Assembly (NCBI GenBank): GCA_947478925.1
Contig: CANJXY010000018.1
Coordinates: 1-33,969 of the forward strand
Reading direction: 5' to 3'
Source: Hyphomonadaceae bacterium
Lineage (GTDB): Bacteria > Pseudomonadota > Alphaproteobacteria > Caulobacterales > Hyphomonadaceae
Length of the DNA: 33,969 nt
This document shows, piece by piece, positions 1 through 7,354 of this stretch; within the stretch, counting starts at the first letter, position 1, and every line of letters begins with the position of its first letter. Position numbers and translations under genes: made by a program. The notes under the pieces are model-generated. The model ran no database searches. It was not told the DNA's origin and saw only the letters and a list, made by a program, of their open reading frames with translations.

Positions 1-1
1 C

Positions 2-628
2 TTCGGCATAGGCTTCTTCCGCACCCCCGAGGATTTTCAGCAGGACGAGCGCGCGCGGATGATGTTCGTCCATGTGCCCGCCATGTGGCTCTGCATGTTC
101 TCCTACGCCTTCATGGTCGGGGCGAGCTTCATCTCCTTTGTCTGGCGTCACGCGCTGGCTGATGTCGCGGCCAAATCCGCTGCCCCCGTGGGCGCCGTCT
201 TCACCGCAGTTGGCCTGATCACCGGCTCGGTCTGGGGCTACACCACCTGGGGCACCTGGTGGGAATGGGGCGATGCGCGCCTGGTCTCGGTTCTGCTCCT
301 CTTCTTCATCTTCCTCGGTTACATCGCCGTCTGGGAAGCAATGGAAACGCCTCAGAAAGCAGCGCGCGCGGCGGCGATCCTCTGCCTCGTCGGTGCGGTG
401 AATATTCCGATCATTCATTTCTCGGTCGAGTGGTTTGCGTCCCTGCACCAGAAGTCGACCTTCATGACGACGGATGCAAAAACGACGGCCGAGTTCAAGA
501 TCCCGATGTATATCGCAGCGCTCGGCTATCTCTCGCTGTTTGGCGGTCTGACGCTTCTCAACATGCGCGCGGAGATCATGAAGACCCGGGCGGATATTCT
601 GTTGCAACGCAAACAGGCGGCTGACTGA
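2..628 (+). CDS. ccmC: Haem exporter protein CcmC (5' end outside the window)
   Basis: Integral membrane protein of system I cytochrome c maturation; it hands haem to CcmE on the periplasmic side of the inner membrane. The reading frame is already open at base 2 and runs through FGIGFFRTPEDFQQDERARM before the first internal ATG, so the true start lies upstream of the window and the 59-628 portion is not the full gene. Visible are the VHVPAMW helix, the tryptophan-rich haem-handling motif (WGTWWEWGDARL) and several hydrophobic segments. Its stop codon shares one base with the ccmD start, so the genes are translationally coupled in a ccm operon. One oddity: the motif reads WEWGDARL where, as I remember it, most CcmC proteins have WVWDARL without the glycine. 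Confidence 0.93.
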   Translation, partial: FGIGFFRTPEDFQQDERARMMFVHVPAMWLCMFSYAFMVGASFISFVWRHALADVAAKSAAPVGAVFTAVGLITGSVWGYTTWGTWWEWGDARLVSVLLLFFIFLGYIAVWEAMETPQKAARAAAILCLVGAVNIPIIHFSVEWFASLHQKSTFMTTDAKTTAEFKIPMYIAALGYLSLFGGLTLLNMRAEIMKTRADILLQRKQAAD

Positions 629-783
629 TGCCCGTGACCGTGGACACTGACTACACCGCCTACGTTCTCTTTGCTTACGCAGCGGGCGCGGTTGGCCTGC
701 TGGGCATCACCCTATGGACCGTGCTTCGTCTCATCGCTGCGCACCGCAAGCTCGAGCAGGCCGAGAAGGACGAGGCGCCATGA
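628..783 (+). CDS. ccmD: Haem exporter protein CcmD, 51 aa
   Basis: Very small single-pass inner-membrane protein that stabilises the CcmABC-CcmE complex during release of holo-CcmE. The frame starts MPVTVDTDYTAYVLFAYAAG, has one membrane segment at about residues 13-37, and ends in a charged cytoplasmic tail (HRKLEQAEKDEAP). Length (51 aa), topology and position between ccmC and ccmG are typical of CcmD, which is often missed because of its size. The ATG lies inside the ccmC stop (TGATG), and its own stop overlaps the ccmG start in an ATGA arrangement, so all three are coupled. Confidence 0.88.
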   Translation: MPVTVDTDYTAYVLFAYAAGAVGLLGITLWTVLRLIAAHRKLEQAEKDEAP

Positions 784-1337
784 AACGCTGGTGGGCCATC
801 CTGCCGCTCGCAGCGTTTGCCTTGCTGGTCGTGATCGGCTTCCAGCGGCTGTCGGGCCATGATCCCGCGCCATCGTCCTTTGCCTCGCCCTTGCGCCCAT
901 CACCGCAGTTCGATGTCCCAGGCCTCGACACGCCGCGCGTGAAGCTGTCGGACTTCAAGGGCCGACCGGTGATCGTGAACTTCTGGGCGACCTGGTGCGG
1001 CCCCTGCAAGCTGGAGCATCCGCTTCTGGTCGAGATGCAGAAGCAGGGCGTCGAGATTGTCGGCATGCTCTACAAGGATCCGACGGGGCAGGAGGCAGCG
1101 CACGAGCTCTTGACGCGCGAGGGCAATCCATTCGCCGTCATCGGTCAGGACCCGACCGGCGATCTCGGCATCGACATGGGGATTTCGGGTGTGCCCGAAA
1201 GCTTCCTGATCGACGCCAAGGGCCAGATCATCAAGACCAAGCGCAACTACTTTACCGAGCAGGATGTCGCCGACTTTGTCGCGGCCTATCGCGCTGAACA
1301 GGCAAAGTCTGGAAAGCCCGCGGCGAGCGGCGGTTAG
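780..1337 (+). CDS. ccmG: Thiol:disulfide interchange protein CcmG/DsbE
   Basis: Membrane-anchored periplasmic thioredoxin-like protein that keeps apocytochrome c cysteines reduced for haem ligation. From the ATG at 780 the protein has 185 residues: a basic N-terminus (MKRWW), one signal-anchor helix at about residues 5-21, then a thioredoxin fold with the active site WCGPC (Cys73, Cys76) and the cis-proline loop GVPES (Pro139). I chose this start because it overlaps the ccmD stop by four bases and puts the signal anchor at the N-terminus; an in-frame start at 714 would lie inside ccmD. It is the last visible gene of the ccm operon and converges on the MarR gene ten bases downstream. Confidence 0.95.
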   Translation: MKRWWAILPLAAFALLVVIGFQRLSGHDPAPSSFASPLRPSPQFDVPGLDTPRVKLSDFKGRPVIVNFWATWCGPCKLEHPLLVEMQKQGVEIVGMLYKDPTGQEAAHELLTREGNPFAVIGQDPTGDLGIDMGISGVPESFLIDAKGQIIKTKRNYFTEQDVADFVAAYRAEQAKSGKPAASGG

Positions 1338-1347
1338 AGCTGGATCG

Positions 1348-1992
1348 CTATCGTCTGGCGCGGCGCTTGGGCGGGCGCTTAGCCGGCGTCTTCTTCTTTG
1401 TGACCCGCATGCGGGCGGCGGCCTTTTTCTTGGTCACCTTCTTCGTCGGTTGCGACGCTTCAGCCAGCGCCGCCAGCTGGCTGTCCGCCGACTCGGCAAG
1501 ACCCGACAGTATGGCCTGGAATCCGCCGCGCTGGGCGGCGGGCATCGCCATCAGCAAGGCGCGGTCAACGGCCCGGATCGCGGGCAGGGCGTCGTTGAGA
1601 GCGCGGCGGCCTTCGGTGGTCAGACGGACGGACTTGGCGCGGCCATCGTCGGCAGCGGCGGCGCGGGCGATCAGGCCCCGCTTTTCCATCCGCGCCATCA
1701 TTTCGGCGAGCGTCGAGCGGTCGACGCCGGTGGTGCGCACGAGGTCAGACTGGCTTGCGCCCTCCGCTTCGGCGATCGAGGCCATCAGCACAGTCTGGCG
1801 CAACGTCACGCCGTCATGCAGGTCGGACCGCGCGAAGAGGTCGGCCGCGAACTGTTCGGCGCGGCGGAGCAGGTGCGAGGGCGACTGGCTGAGACGGAAT
1901 ACTTCGCGCGCGGGGCGTGCGGCAGGCTTGCGTGCAGCTCCACCAGGGGCGGACGCGGCCCCCTGTCGCTTAGCGCCGGTAGGTTTTTTCAT
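1348..1992 (-). CDS. MarR-family regulator with basic histone-H1-like termini
   Basis: Winged-helix transcription factor, 214 residues from the ATG at 1992. The MarR core lies at about residues 31-180: dimer helices, recognition region (VRTTGVDRSTLAEMMARMEK) and the wing with DDGRAKSVRLT. Unusual are a basic N-terminal arm (KKPTGAKRQ, RKPAARPAR) and a C-terminal tail from about residue 183 made almost only of Lys, Arg, Ala, Thr and Pro (TKKVTKKKAAARMRVTKKK), like histone H1 tails. The tail probably adds non-specific DNA binding; this is inference. An in-frame start at 2046 is possible, but 1992 has a GGGG-rich stretch upstream and is preferred. The gene is divergent from the Nudix gene and may control it. 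The ligand is not predictable. Confidence 0.85.
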   Translation of the reverse strand: MKKPTGAKRQGAASAPGGAARKPAARPAREVFRLSQSPSHLLRRAEQFAADLFARSDLHDGVTLRQTVLMASIAEAEGASQSDLVRTTGVDRSTLAEMMARMEKRGLIARAAAADDGRAKSVRLTTEGRRALNDALPAIRAVDRALLMAMPAAQRGGFQAILSGLAESADSQLAALAEASQPTKKVTKKKAAARMRVTKKKTPAKRPPKRRARR

Positions 1993-2111
1993 GCCCAGCC
2001 CCGTTTCTGATGCAGCCCAAGCATAGGGAGGGATCCTTCGATTCATCCCCTGATTTGCCGAATCTAGCGCGCCATGCTCCCCTGTGCACAGTCAAAGGTC
2101 ATGTTTCTGCT

Positions 2112-2651
2112 GTGAGCGACCCACCTTTTCCCATTTCCTTCGCCATGAAAGTTCCTCCGGACGAGGATCGAGAGCGTCGCGTGTGCGACACGTGCGGCTT
2201 CATCGACTATGCGAATCCCCGAATCGTTACAGGCGTGTTGGCGCATCGGGACGGAAAAATATTGCTCTGTAGACGTGCAATCGAGCCAAGGAAGGGCTTC
2301 TGGACGCTGCCCGCGGGTTTTATGGAGCTCGGTGAGAGCGTGGAAGAGGGCGCCAGCCGTGAGGCGCGCGAGGAAGCCTGCGCCGATCTCGAAATCGAAA
2401 CGATGCTGGGCGTGTACTCGATCCCGCGCATTGGCCAGGTGCAGATTTTCTTCCGTGCACGGTTGAAAAACGACCCGGCCCCCGGGCCGGAAAGCCTCGA
2501 GGTCGGCCTGTTCGGCTGGGACGATATTCCGTGGTCAGAGCTTGCCTTCCCGTCGGTGCGGTGGGCGCTGGACCATCATCGCGAAACGGAGGGTAAGACC
2601 GGGTTCCCGCCATTTGGCAATCCGGCCGGAACCGACCGGGTGACACGCTAA
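2112..2651 (+). CDS. Nudix hydrolase with N-terminal Cys pair
   Basis: Hydrolase of nucleoside diphosphates linked to another moiety; the exact substrate is unknown. With the GTG start at 2112 the protein has 179 residues: a short metal-ribbon-like segment (RRVCDTCGFIDYANPRIV, Cys25/Cys28), then the Nudix box starting at Gly69 with Glu75 and the RE-x2-EE group at residues 83-88. Members with this N-terminus resemble the ADP-ribose/NADH pyrophosphatase type. The start is uncertain: GTG 2112 has AAAGG about 13 bases upstream, ATG 2145 has no ribosome binding site and would cut into a segment (FAMKVPPDEDRERRVC) that looks conserved, and an upstream start at 2010 would overlap the divergent MarR promoter. 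A globin gene follows after four bases. Confidence 0.88.
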   Translation: MSDPPFPISFAMKVPPDEDRERRVCDTCGFIDYANPRIVTGVLAHRDGKILLCRRAIEPRKGFWTLPAGFMELGESVEEGASREAREEACADLEIETMLGVYSIPRIGQVQIFFRARLKNDPAPGPESLEVGLFGWDDIPWSELAFPSVRWALDHHRETEGKTGFPPFGNPAGTDRVTR

Positions 2652-2655
2652 GACG

Positions 2656-3045
2656 ATGCCCGACGCCGCTGTCATTCTCGAAACGCTGGAACAGGTCGCA
2701 GAACGCCGGGGCGATCCGACGCCGGATGTCTATCTGCAGCTGTTTCAGAGTTATCCTGAACTCGAGCGGTTGTTCCTGATGGATCGCGACGGGGGTGTTC
2801 GCGCTTCAATGATGCAACAGGCCCTGGAGTGCATCGTCGACTATGTCGGCGACAGGCTGGTCGCGCCGCAGATCATCGCTTCCTCGCGGCTTCACCATGA
2901 CGGTTACAACGTGCCGCCAGATCGCTTCGACTGTTTCTTTGTTGCGCTGCGGGATTCATTTCGCGCCATCATGGGTGCGGACTGGTCGCCGACGATGGAA
3001 CGCGAGTGGGCGGGATTGCTGGCCGAGTTCGCCGCGATCCGTTGA
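2656..3045 (+). CDS. Small single-domain globin-like protein
   Basis: A 129-residue protein with the layout of bacterial single-domain globins. The segment HHDGYNVPPDRF, with His81 as the likely proximal haem ligand, aligns by eye with the F helix of flavohaemoglobins (KHTSFQI type), followed by a G/H-helix-like stretch (FFVALRDSFRAIMG, EREWAGLLAEFAAI). The N-terminal part (YPELERLFLMDRDGGVRASM) fits the C-to-E helix region. It could bind O2 or NO, or act as a haem sensor; no reductase domain is present. It starts four bases after the Nudix stop, so both are probably one transcript. Identification rests on pattern recognition only. Confidence 0.7.
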   Translation: MPDAAVILETLEQVAERRGDPTPDVYLQLFQSYPELERLFLMDRDGGVRASMMQQALECIVDYVGDRLVAPQIIASSRLHHDGYNVPPDRFDCFFVALRDSFRAIMGADWSPTMEREWAGLLAEFAAIR

Positions 3046-3069
3046 ACCGGTCCTGTATCGGCCGGAATA

Positions 3070-3729
3070 TCAGGCCGGATCCGTGGCCTTCTTCTCGTCC
3101 GTGGCAGCCTCGTCCTCGATGTTGTGTTTCATGAGGAAGGGGAGGTTGATCACCATGAATACGATCGCCAGCGGAATTGACAGGAACAGCTTGGAGTTGA
3201 CCCAGAACTCCTTCGAGAAATTGCGCCAGATCACTTCGTTGAGGATCGCGAGCACGACATAGAAAGCGGCCCAGCGGAGCGCAAAGATCTTCCACGCATG
3301 GTCGGGCATCTTGAAGGCGTGTTCGAACGCCGTTTTCCAGATGTTGCGGCCAATGGCGAGACTGCCAAGAATCGTCAGTGCGAAAAGTACGTTGATGATG
3401 GTTGGTTTGATGAAGGCGAAGGTTTCGTCCCTCAGCCACAGCGTCAGCCCGCCGAAAACCATGACGACGACGCCCGTGATGATGAGCATGGGCGGCAAGC
3501 GGCGACCTTTCAGCAGCGTCCAGCCGATGGCGGCGGCCACGGACCCCATGAACAAGCCCGTGGCCCAGAAGATCGCATTGTCCTTGGCAAACAGGCCAGG
3601 ACCCTCCGGACCGTTCTGCAGGACGTTGAACACGATCACGAAGACGAGAACGGGACCGATGTCGGTCCAGATGTTTCCCGTACCTTTCGGCAGGGATTTC
3701 TTCTGTTCGGTCGGGGGTGCGTCGGTCAT
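3070..3729 (-). CDS. ispZ: Intracellular septation protein A family (IspZ/YciB)
   Basis: Inner-membrane protein of the YciB/IspZ family, linked to cell-envelope integrity and septation. From ATG 3729 it has 219 residues and about six hydrophobic segments. Family-like features are the N-terminal DIGPVLVFVIVFN helix, the KPTIINVLFALTILGSL segment, the WKIFALRWAAFYVVLAILNE region and the C-terminal helix (IPLAIVFMVINLPFLMKH). A GTG nine bases upstream (3738) is an alternative start; neither has a strong Shine-Dalgarno sequence. It lies 32 bases downstream of the flippase gene on the same strand. In many alphaproteobacteria ispZ sits next to ftsY and close to the ccm genes; here three other genes separate it from ftsY. 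Confidence 0.93.
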   Translation of the reverse strand: MTDAPPTEQKKSLPKGTGNIWTDIGPVLVFVIVFNVLQNGPEGPGLFAKDNAIFWATGLFMGSVAAAIGWTLLKGRRLPPMLIITGVVVMVFGGLTLWLRDETFAFIKPTIINVLFALTILGSLAIGRNIWKTAFEHAFKMPDHAWKIFALRWAAFYVVLAILNEVIWRNFSKEFWVNSKLFLSIPLAIVFMVINLPFLMKHNIEDEAATDEKKATDPA

Positions 3730-3761
3730 CGGGGTCACTTAGCGGTCAGGAGCCATGGCGG

Positions 3762-5228
3762 TCAAACACGGCGCGCATGGCGAGCGCCGATTTGTTGCAA
3801 AGCCGAGCGCGCACCGGCCGCATCGAAGATCAGGGCGGCGGCGGCGTAGGTCAAAGCGCCAATACTCGCCTTGAGCACGAGTTCGGCAAAACCACCCGGC
3901 GCAGGCAACAGCCGGACGACGATCGCCATCGTGGCGCAGGCCCCGCCCACCTTGAGGAAATCCACCGACGGCCAGGCCAGGGGCGCGAGCCGTCGTCCGA
4001 CACCTCCAAGCAGAACAAGCGCCAGAGCATAGCAAGCCACGGTCGCATAGACGGCGCCCATCAGCCCGATCCACGGCAGCAGGATCGCATTGAGCGCCAC
4101 ATTTGCGAGCGCCGGCGCCACCATCAGCCAGGCGCGCAAGCTTGTGCGGCGCGACAGCTGGAAGGCTTCTGAGACATAGTGCAGGACAAAGCCGTTTATC
4201 AGCCCCGAGAGTGCAATCCAGGGCATGATGGCGGCGGCCTGCGCGCGCATCTCCTCGCCGATCATCACGTCGGACAGAGGTTGTGCGACAAGCGCGAGGC
4301 CCGTTGCCGCCGGCGCCGCGACGAGCATCAGCGTGCGTGCGACATGGGCGGAGACCTCACGCATCGCCTGCGGTCCGCCGCGCTCCCACGCCTGCATCAT
4401 CAGGGGTGAACCGGCTGCGGCGGCCCAGATGCAGATCAGACCGACGGACTTGTCGGCGACCCCATAACCCGCCGCGTAGACGCCTACGGACTCCGGGCCG
4501 AGGAATAGCGCGATGAGAAGGCGGTCGCCAGCATCGAGCGCAATGTTGAGCGCCAGCGCAAACGCGACTGGCACGCCATAGGCGAGATAGGGTTTCACCC
4601 GTGATGGCTGGAAACGCCCACCATCTGACTCGCGCCAGAGCCGCGTCCCTTCGATGGTCGCGAGCACGGCGAGCACGCTCGCGAGGCCTATAAAGGGTGA
4701 CGCCGGACCAAGGCCGGTGCGCCACGCGAGCCATGTGCCCAGGCCGAACGCGCCGATGTCCTGGCACACGCGCAGGGTCGAATAGCGCGCCACGCGCTGG
4801 TGGGCGCGGTTCATCTCTTGCGCGGCGTTGACGAGCGGTGTGACGATCATCGCTGTCATCGCCGCCGCGAGCGCGAGGCGGAGCATCGGATCGGTCGCGA
4901 TCAGGATGGCGCCAGACATCAGCGCGATGCCGAGTGCGGATGAGGCCGCAAGCAGCGCCATGACCGTTCGGATATGATCGGGCGTCTCGCCGCGCGCTTC
5001 GGCGACGCCGGCGAAGCGATAGGCCGCCGCTTCGGCCCACGTGATGGACAGCGTGTAGGTGACGCCCATCGTCGTGAGGGCGAGGGCATAGAAGCCATAC
5101 TCCGCCGGGGTCAGCAGGCGCGTGAGTGCGAACACCGCGCCAAAGCTGGCGAGGCCGCCGGCGAGGCTTGCCGGGAAGTAGCCAAAGAGACGTCGCCAGA
5201 TCATTATCGGATGGGACCGTTTGTTCAT
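3762..5228 (-). CDS. Polysaccharide flippase (Wzx-like, MOP superfamily)
   Basis: Membrane protein of 488 residues with about 12-14 hydrophobic helices, matching the RfbX/Wzx group that flips lipid-linked oligosaccharides across the inner membrane. Typical are the N-terminal segment (GGLASFGAVFALTRLLTPAE, YGFYALALTTMG), the central loop that opens the second half (ALNIALDAGDRLLIALFLGP) and the second half starting ESVGVYAAGYGVADKSV. The start at 5228 is chosen over an in-frame ATG at 5276, which lies inside the divergent GH5 gene, and over ATG 5204. Only about 15 bases separate it from the divergent GH5-like gene, so they share a promoter region and may serve one exopolysaccharide. The substrate cannot be read from sequence. 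Confidence 0.85.
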   Translation of the reverse strand: MNKRSHPIMIWRRLFGYFPASLAGGLASFGAVFALTRLLTPAEYGFYALALTTMGVTYTLSITWAEAAAYRFAGVAEARGETPDHIRTVMALLAASSALGIALMSGAILIATDPMLRLALAAAMTAMIVTPLVNAAQEMNRAHQRVARYSTLRVCQDIGAFGLGTWLAWRTGLGPASPFIGLASVLAVLATIEGTRLWRESDGGRFQPSRVKPYLAYGVPVAFALALNIALDAGDRLLIALFLGPESVGVYAAGYGVADKSVGLICIWAAAAGSPLMMQAWERGGPQAMREVSAHVARTLMLVAAPAATGLALVAQPLSDVMIGEEMRAQAAAIMPWIALSGLINGFVLHYVSEAFQLSRRTSLRAWLMVAPALANVALNAILLPWIGLMGAVYATVACYALALVLLGGVGRRLAPLAWPSVDFLKVGGACATMAIVVRLLPAPGGFAELVLKASIGALTYAAAALIFDAAGARSALQQIGARHARRV

Positions 5229-5243
5229 GTCCACTAGAGCAGA

Positions 5244-6497
5244 ATGGCGTTCATGAAGCGTTTCCGGACAGGACATTCAGGCAGCAACTGGACAAGACGG
5301 GGCGCAATCGCGGGGGGGATGGGCCTTGCAGCATGCAGCAATCCGTCGCTTGCAGAGCCGGCCACGGGCGATCATCCGCTTTGGCCGCGTCAGGGCGCGC
5401 CGGTCCTGCGCGGCGCCGTGATCGCGCAGCGGCGCAGGCGGATCGCGGTGGATGGGGCAACCTTTGGCGGCGGCGGACCAGCTTTGCCGGCCTACGCCCG
5501 CGCCGATTTCAGCGCGTTGGCGGACGCGGGCGCCAACCTCGTCGTGATGTCGTTTCCGGAGCTCTGGACGGTCGGGCCGCCCTGGAAGCGTGACCTGCAG
5601 ATGGCAGACGTGCTTGGACGACAACTCGATGATGCGCGCGCAGCGGGGCTCTATGTCGTACTGGCCTTACGCTCGGGACCTGGCCGCTCGGATTTCATTT
5701 TTCATCGCGAAGCAGCGGGCAGCTGGTTTCCTCAAAGCCTGCTGGTCGATTCGATCTGGCGCGAGCGGGATGCGCAGGCCGCGTGGGGCGAGATGTGCGT
5801 TGACGCAGCACGGCTGCTGAACGGGCGGCCGGAGATTGCAGGGCTCAACATCATGGTCGAGCCCGAGCCGAATGTCGGCGGGCTTAACAGGCAGGGCGGG
5901 AGGCTCGAAGCGTGGTCGCCCGAAGATTATCTCGCACAGGTGAGCGACGTCTCGGACTGGCGCCGCATTGCTGGTGAAAGTGCGCGCAGGGTAAGAACGG
6001 CGTCTGCCGATCTGCCGATCCTGATCTCGCCGCCGGCTTTCGGGCGAACGGATTTCCTGCAGGTCATGGGCGCAGCGCCGGTGAACGGCGTTGTCTGGTG
6101 CGTGCACGACTATGAGCCGCGCGACTTCACGCATCATCTGCGCGGTGCGGCGGGGATAATGCCTTTCAGTGAAAGCGGCGGTAACACATTCGTTCGCCGG
6201 ATCGACGGCGTGCGGGCGGATGCGCCGGTATTTCTCGGGGAGTTCGGCGCGTCGCGCTGGGCGGACGGCGTCGATGACTATTACAGCGCACGCATTGCCG
6301 CCTGCGAAGCGCGCGGCATGGCATGGGCCGCGTTCCGCTGGCCGACGCACGACGCGGGCTACGAGGCTGCGGACGATATGTTCAACCTGCTGCTGAGCGC
6401 GCGAAGCGGCGATCCCGCTGCCATGGATGTCCTGCGAACGGCATGGTCGCAGAATCGACGCCGGCCGTCGGGCGCCAGGTTGCGCGGGCGCAGCTAA
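5244..6497 (+). CDS. GH5-like glycoside hydrolase, Tat-type lipoprotein
   Basis: Predicted exported TIM-barrel glycosidase of 417 residues. The N-terminus carries a twin-arginine motif (TRRGAI, Arg18/Arg19), a short hydrophobic stretch and a lipobox-like LAAC (Cys31), suggesting a Tat-exported lipoprotein. GH5-type signatures are the acid/base region LNIMVEPEPN (Glu206), the HDYEPRDFTH strand motif and the nucleophile motif VFLGEFGAS (Glu333). The residue before the acid/base Glu is Val where clan GH-A enzymes usually have Asn. It is divergent from the flippase gene, which suggests a role in trimming a polysaccharide. Its stop overlaps that of the converging EamA gene by four bases. The substrate is unknown. 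Confidence 0.8.
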   Translation: MAFMKRFRTGHSGSNWTRRGAIAGGMGLAACSNPSLAEPATGDHPLWPRQGAPVLRGAVIAQRRRRIAVDGATFGGGGPALPAYARADFSALADAGANLVVMSFPELWTVGPPWKRDLQMADVLGRQLDDARAAGLYVVLALRSGPGRSDFIFHREAAGSWFPQSLLVDSIWRERDAQAAWGEMCVDAARLLNGRPEIAGLNIMVEPEPNVGGLNRQGGRLEAWSPEDYLAQVSDVSDWRRIAGESARRVRTASADLPILISPPAFGRTDFLQVMGAAPVNGVVWCVHDYEPRDFTHHLRGAAGIMPFSESGGNTFVRRIDGVRADAPVFLGEFGASRWADGVDDYYSARIAACEARGMAWAAFRWPTHDAGYEAADDMFNLLLSARSGDPAAMDVLRTAWSQNRRRPSGARLRGRS

Positions 6498-7354
6498 CCG
6501 AACTGCAACAGGCTGAGCCCGCCTGCCAGAACGATGGCTGCGAAGGTGCGGCGCAGGCCGAAGCCTTCGCGCAGGAACCACCATCCCATCAGGGCTGCGA
6601 ACACCACCGCCGTCTCGCGCATTGCGGACATGTAGGCGACGGGCGCGATGGAGAATCCATAGAGCGCCATCGAGAACGAGGCGAGCGAGCATGTGCCCGC
6701 ACCAATCCCCGGCCAGAGCGCTGCGCGCGCGCTGAGGATGAACTGCTGGCGACCGCGTGTCACGAACGCTATGATGTTGATGCCGATCCAGTCGAGCATG
6801 AACAGCCAGACGATGAAGCTCCACTGTGATGTACCGGAACGCACGCCTTGCGCATCGACAACATTGTAGATGGCAACGCACGCGCCGGTTGCGATCGCCC
6901 AGAGCAGGGCGGAATTACGTACCTTGCGAGATCCGCCGAAATTCTTCTCTGGCAGAGCGAAGATGATTGTCGCCAGACTGGCGATCACAAGCCCTGCAAT
7001 CGACAGCATCGACAGATGCTCGCCCAGCGCCAGGGCCGCAAAGATCGCGGTCAACAGTGGGGCCGATCCGCGCATGACGGGAAAGACCAGCGACAGGTCG
7101 CCGCGCGAGAGCGCTCGCACCAGCGCGGTCTGGTAGAGCCAGTGCGCCGGCAGGGAGAGGCCCAGGATCGCCCAGGTCTGCGGTTCGGGCGGCGGCACGA
7201 AGAAGGCGATGGGCAGGGCAAGCAGGGCCGAGGTGATCGCCATCACCGCGCGTCCGCCGAGAATGTCTTTCGCCGACTTGACGAAGGTATTGGCGCCCGC
7301 CAGCGTCACCGCCGATCCCATGCCAAGCATGAAGGCGAACAGGGCGGGGTCCAC
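6494..7354 (-). CDS. EamA/DMT-family transporter
   Basis: Inner-membrane permease of 286 residues with ten hydrophobic segments in two EamA repeats, as expected for the drug/metabolite transporter superfamily. First-repeat landmarks are LVFPVMRGSAPLLTAIFAAL and LGEHLS; in the second repeat they recur as APVAYMSAMRETAVVFAALM and LREGFG. The substrate could be an amino acid, nucleotide precursor or other metabolite. The start is a GTG (7354) lying directly next to the ftsY stop with no gap, so the gene is probably the last of an mtaB-ftsY-EamA transcript. Its 3' end overlaps the GH5 stop from the other strand. Confidence 0.9.
   Translation of the reverse strand: MDPALFAFMLGMGSAVTLAGANTFVKSAKDILGGRAVMAITSALLALPIAFFVPPPEPQTWAILGLSLPAHWLYQTALVRALSRGDLSLVFPVMRGSAPLLTAIFAALALGEHLSMLSIAGLVIASLATIIFALPEKNFGGSRKVRNSALLWAIATGACVAIYNVVDAQGVRSGTSQWSFIVWLFMLDWIGINIIAFVTRGRQQFILSARAALWPGIGAGTCSLASFSMALYGFSIAPVAYMSAMRETAVVFAALMGWWFLREGFGLRRTFAAIVLAGGLSLLQFG

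Noticed and set aside
5667-6881. Minus-strand open frame of 404 codons
   Set aside because: Antisense to the GH5-like gene and partly out of frame over the permease; no protein character.
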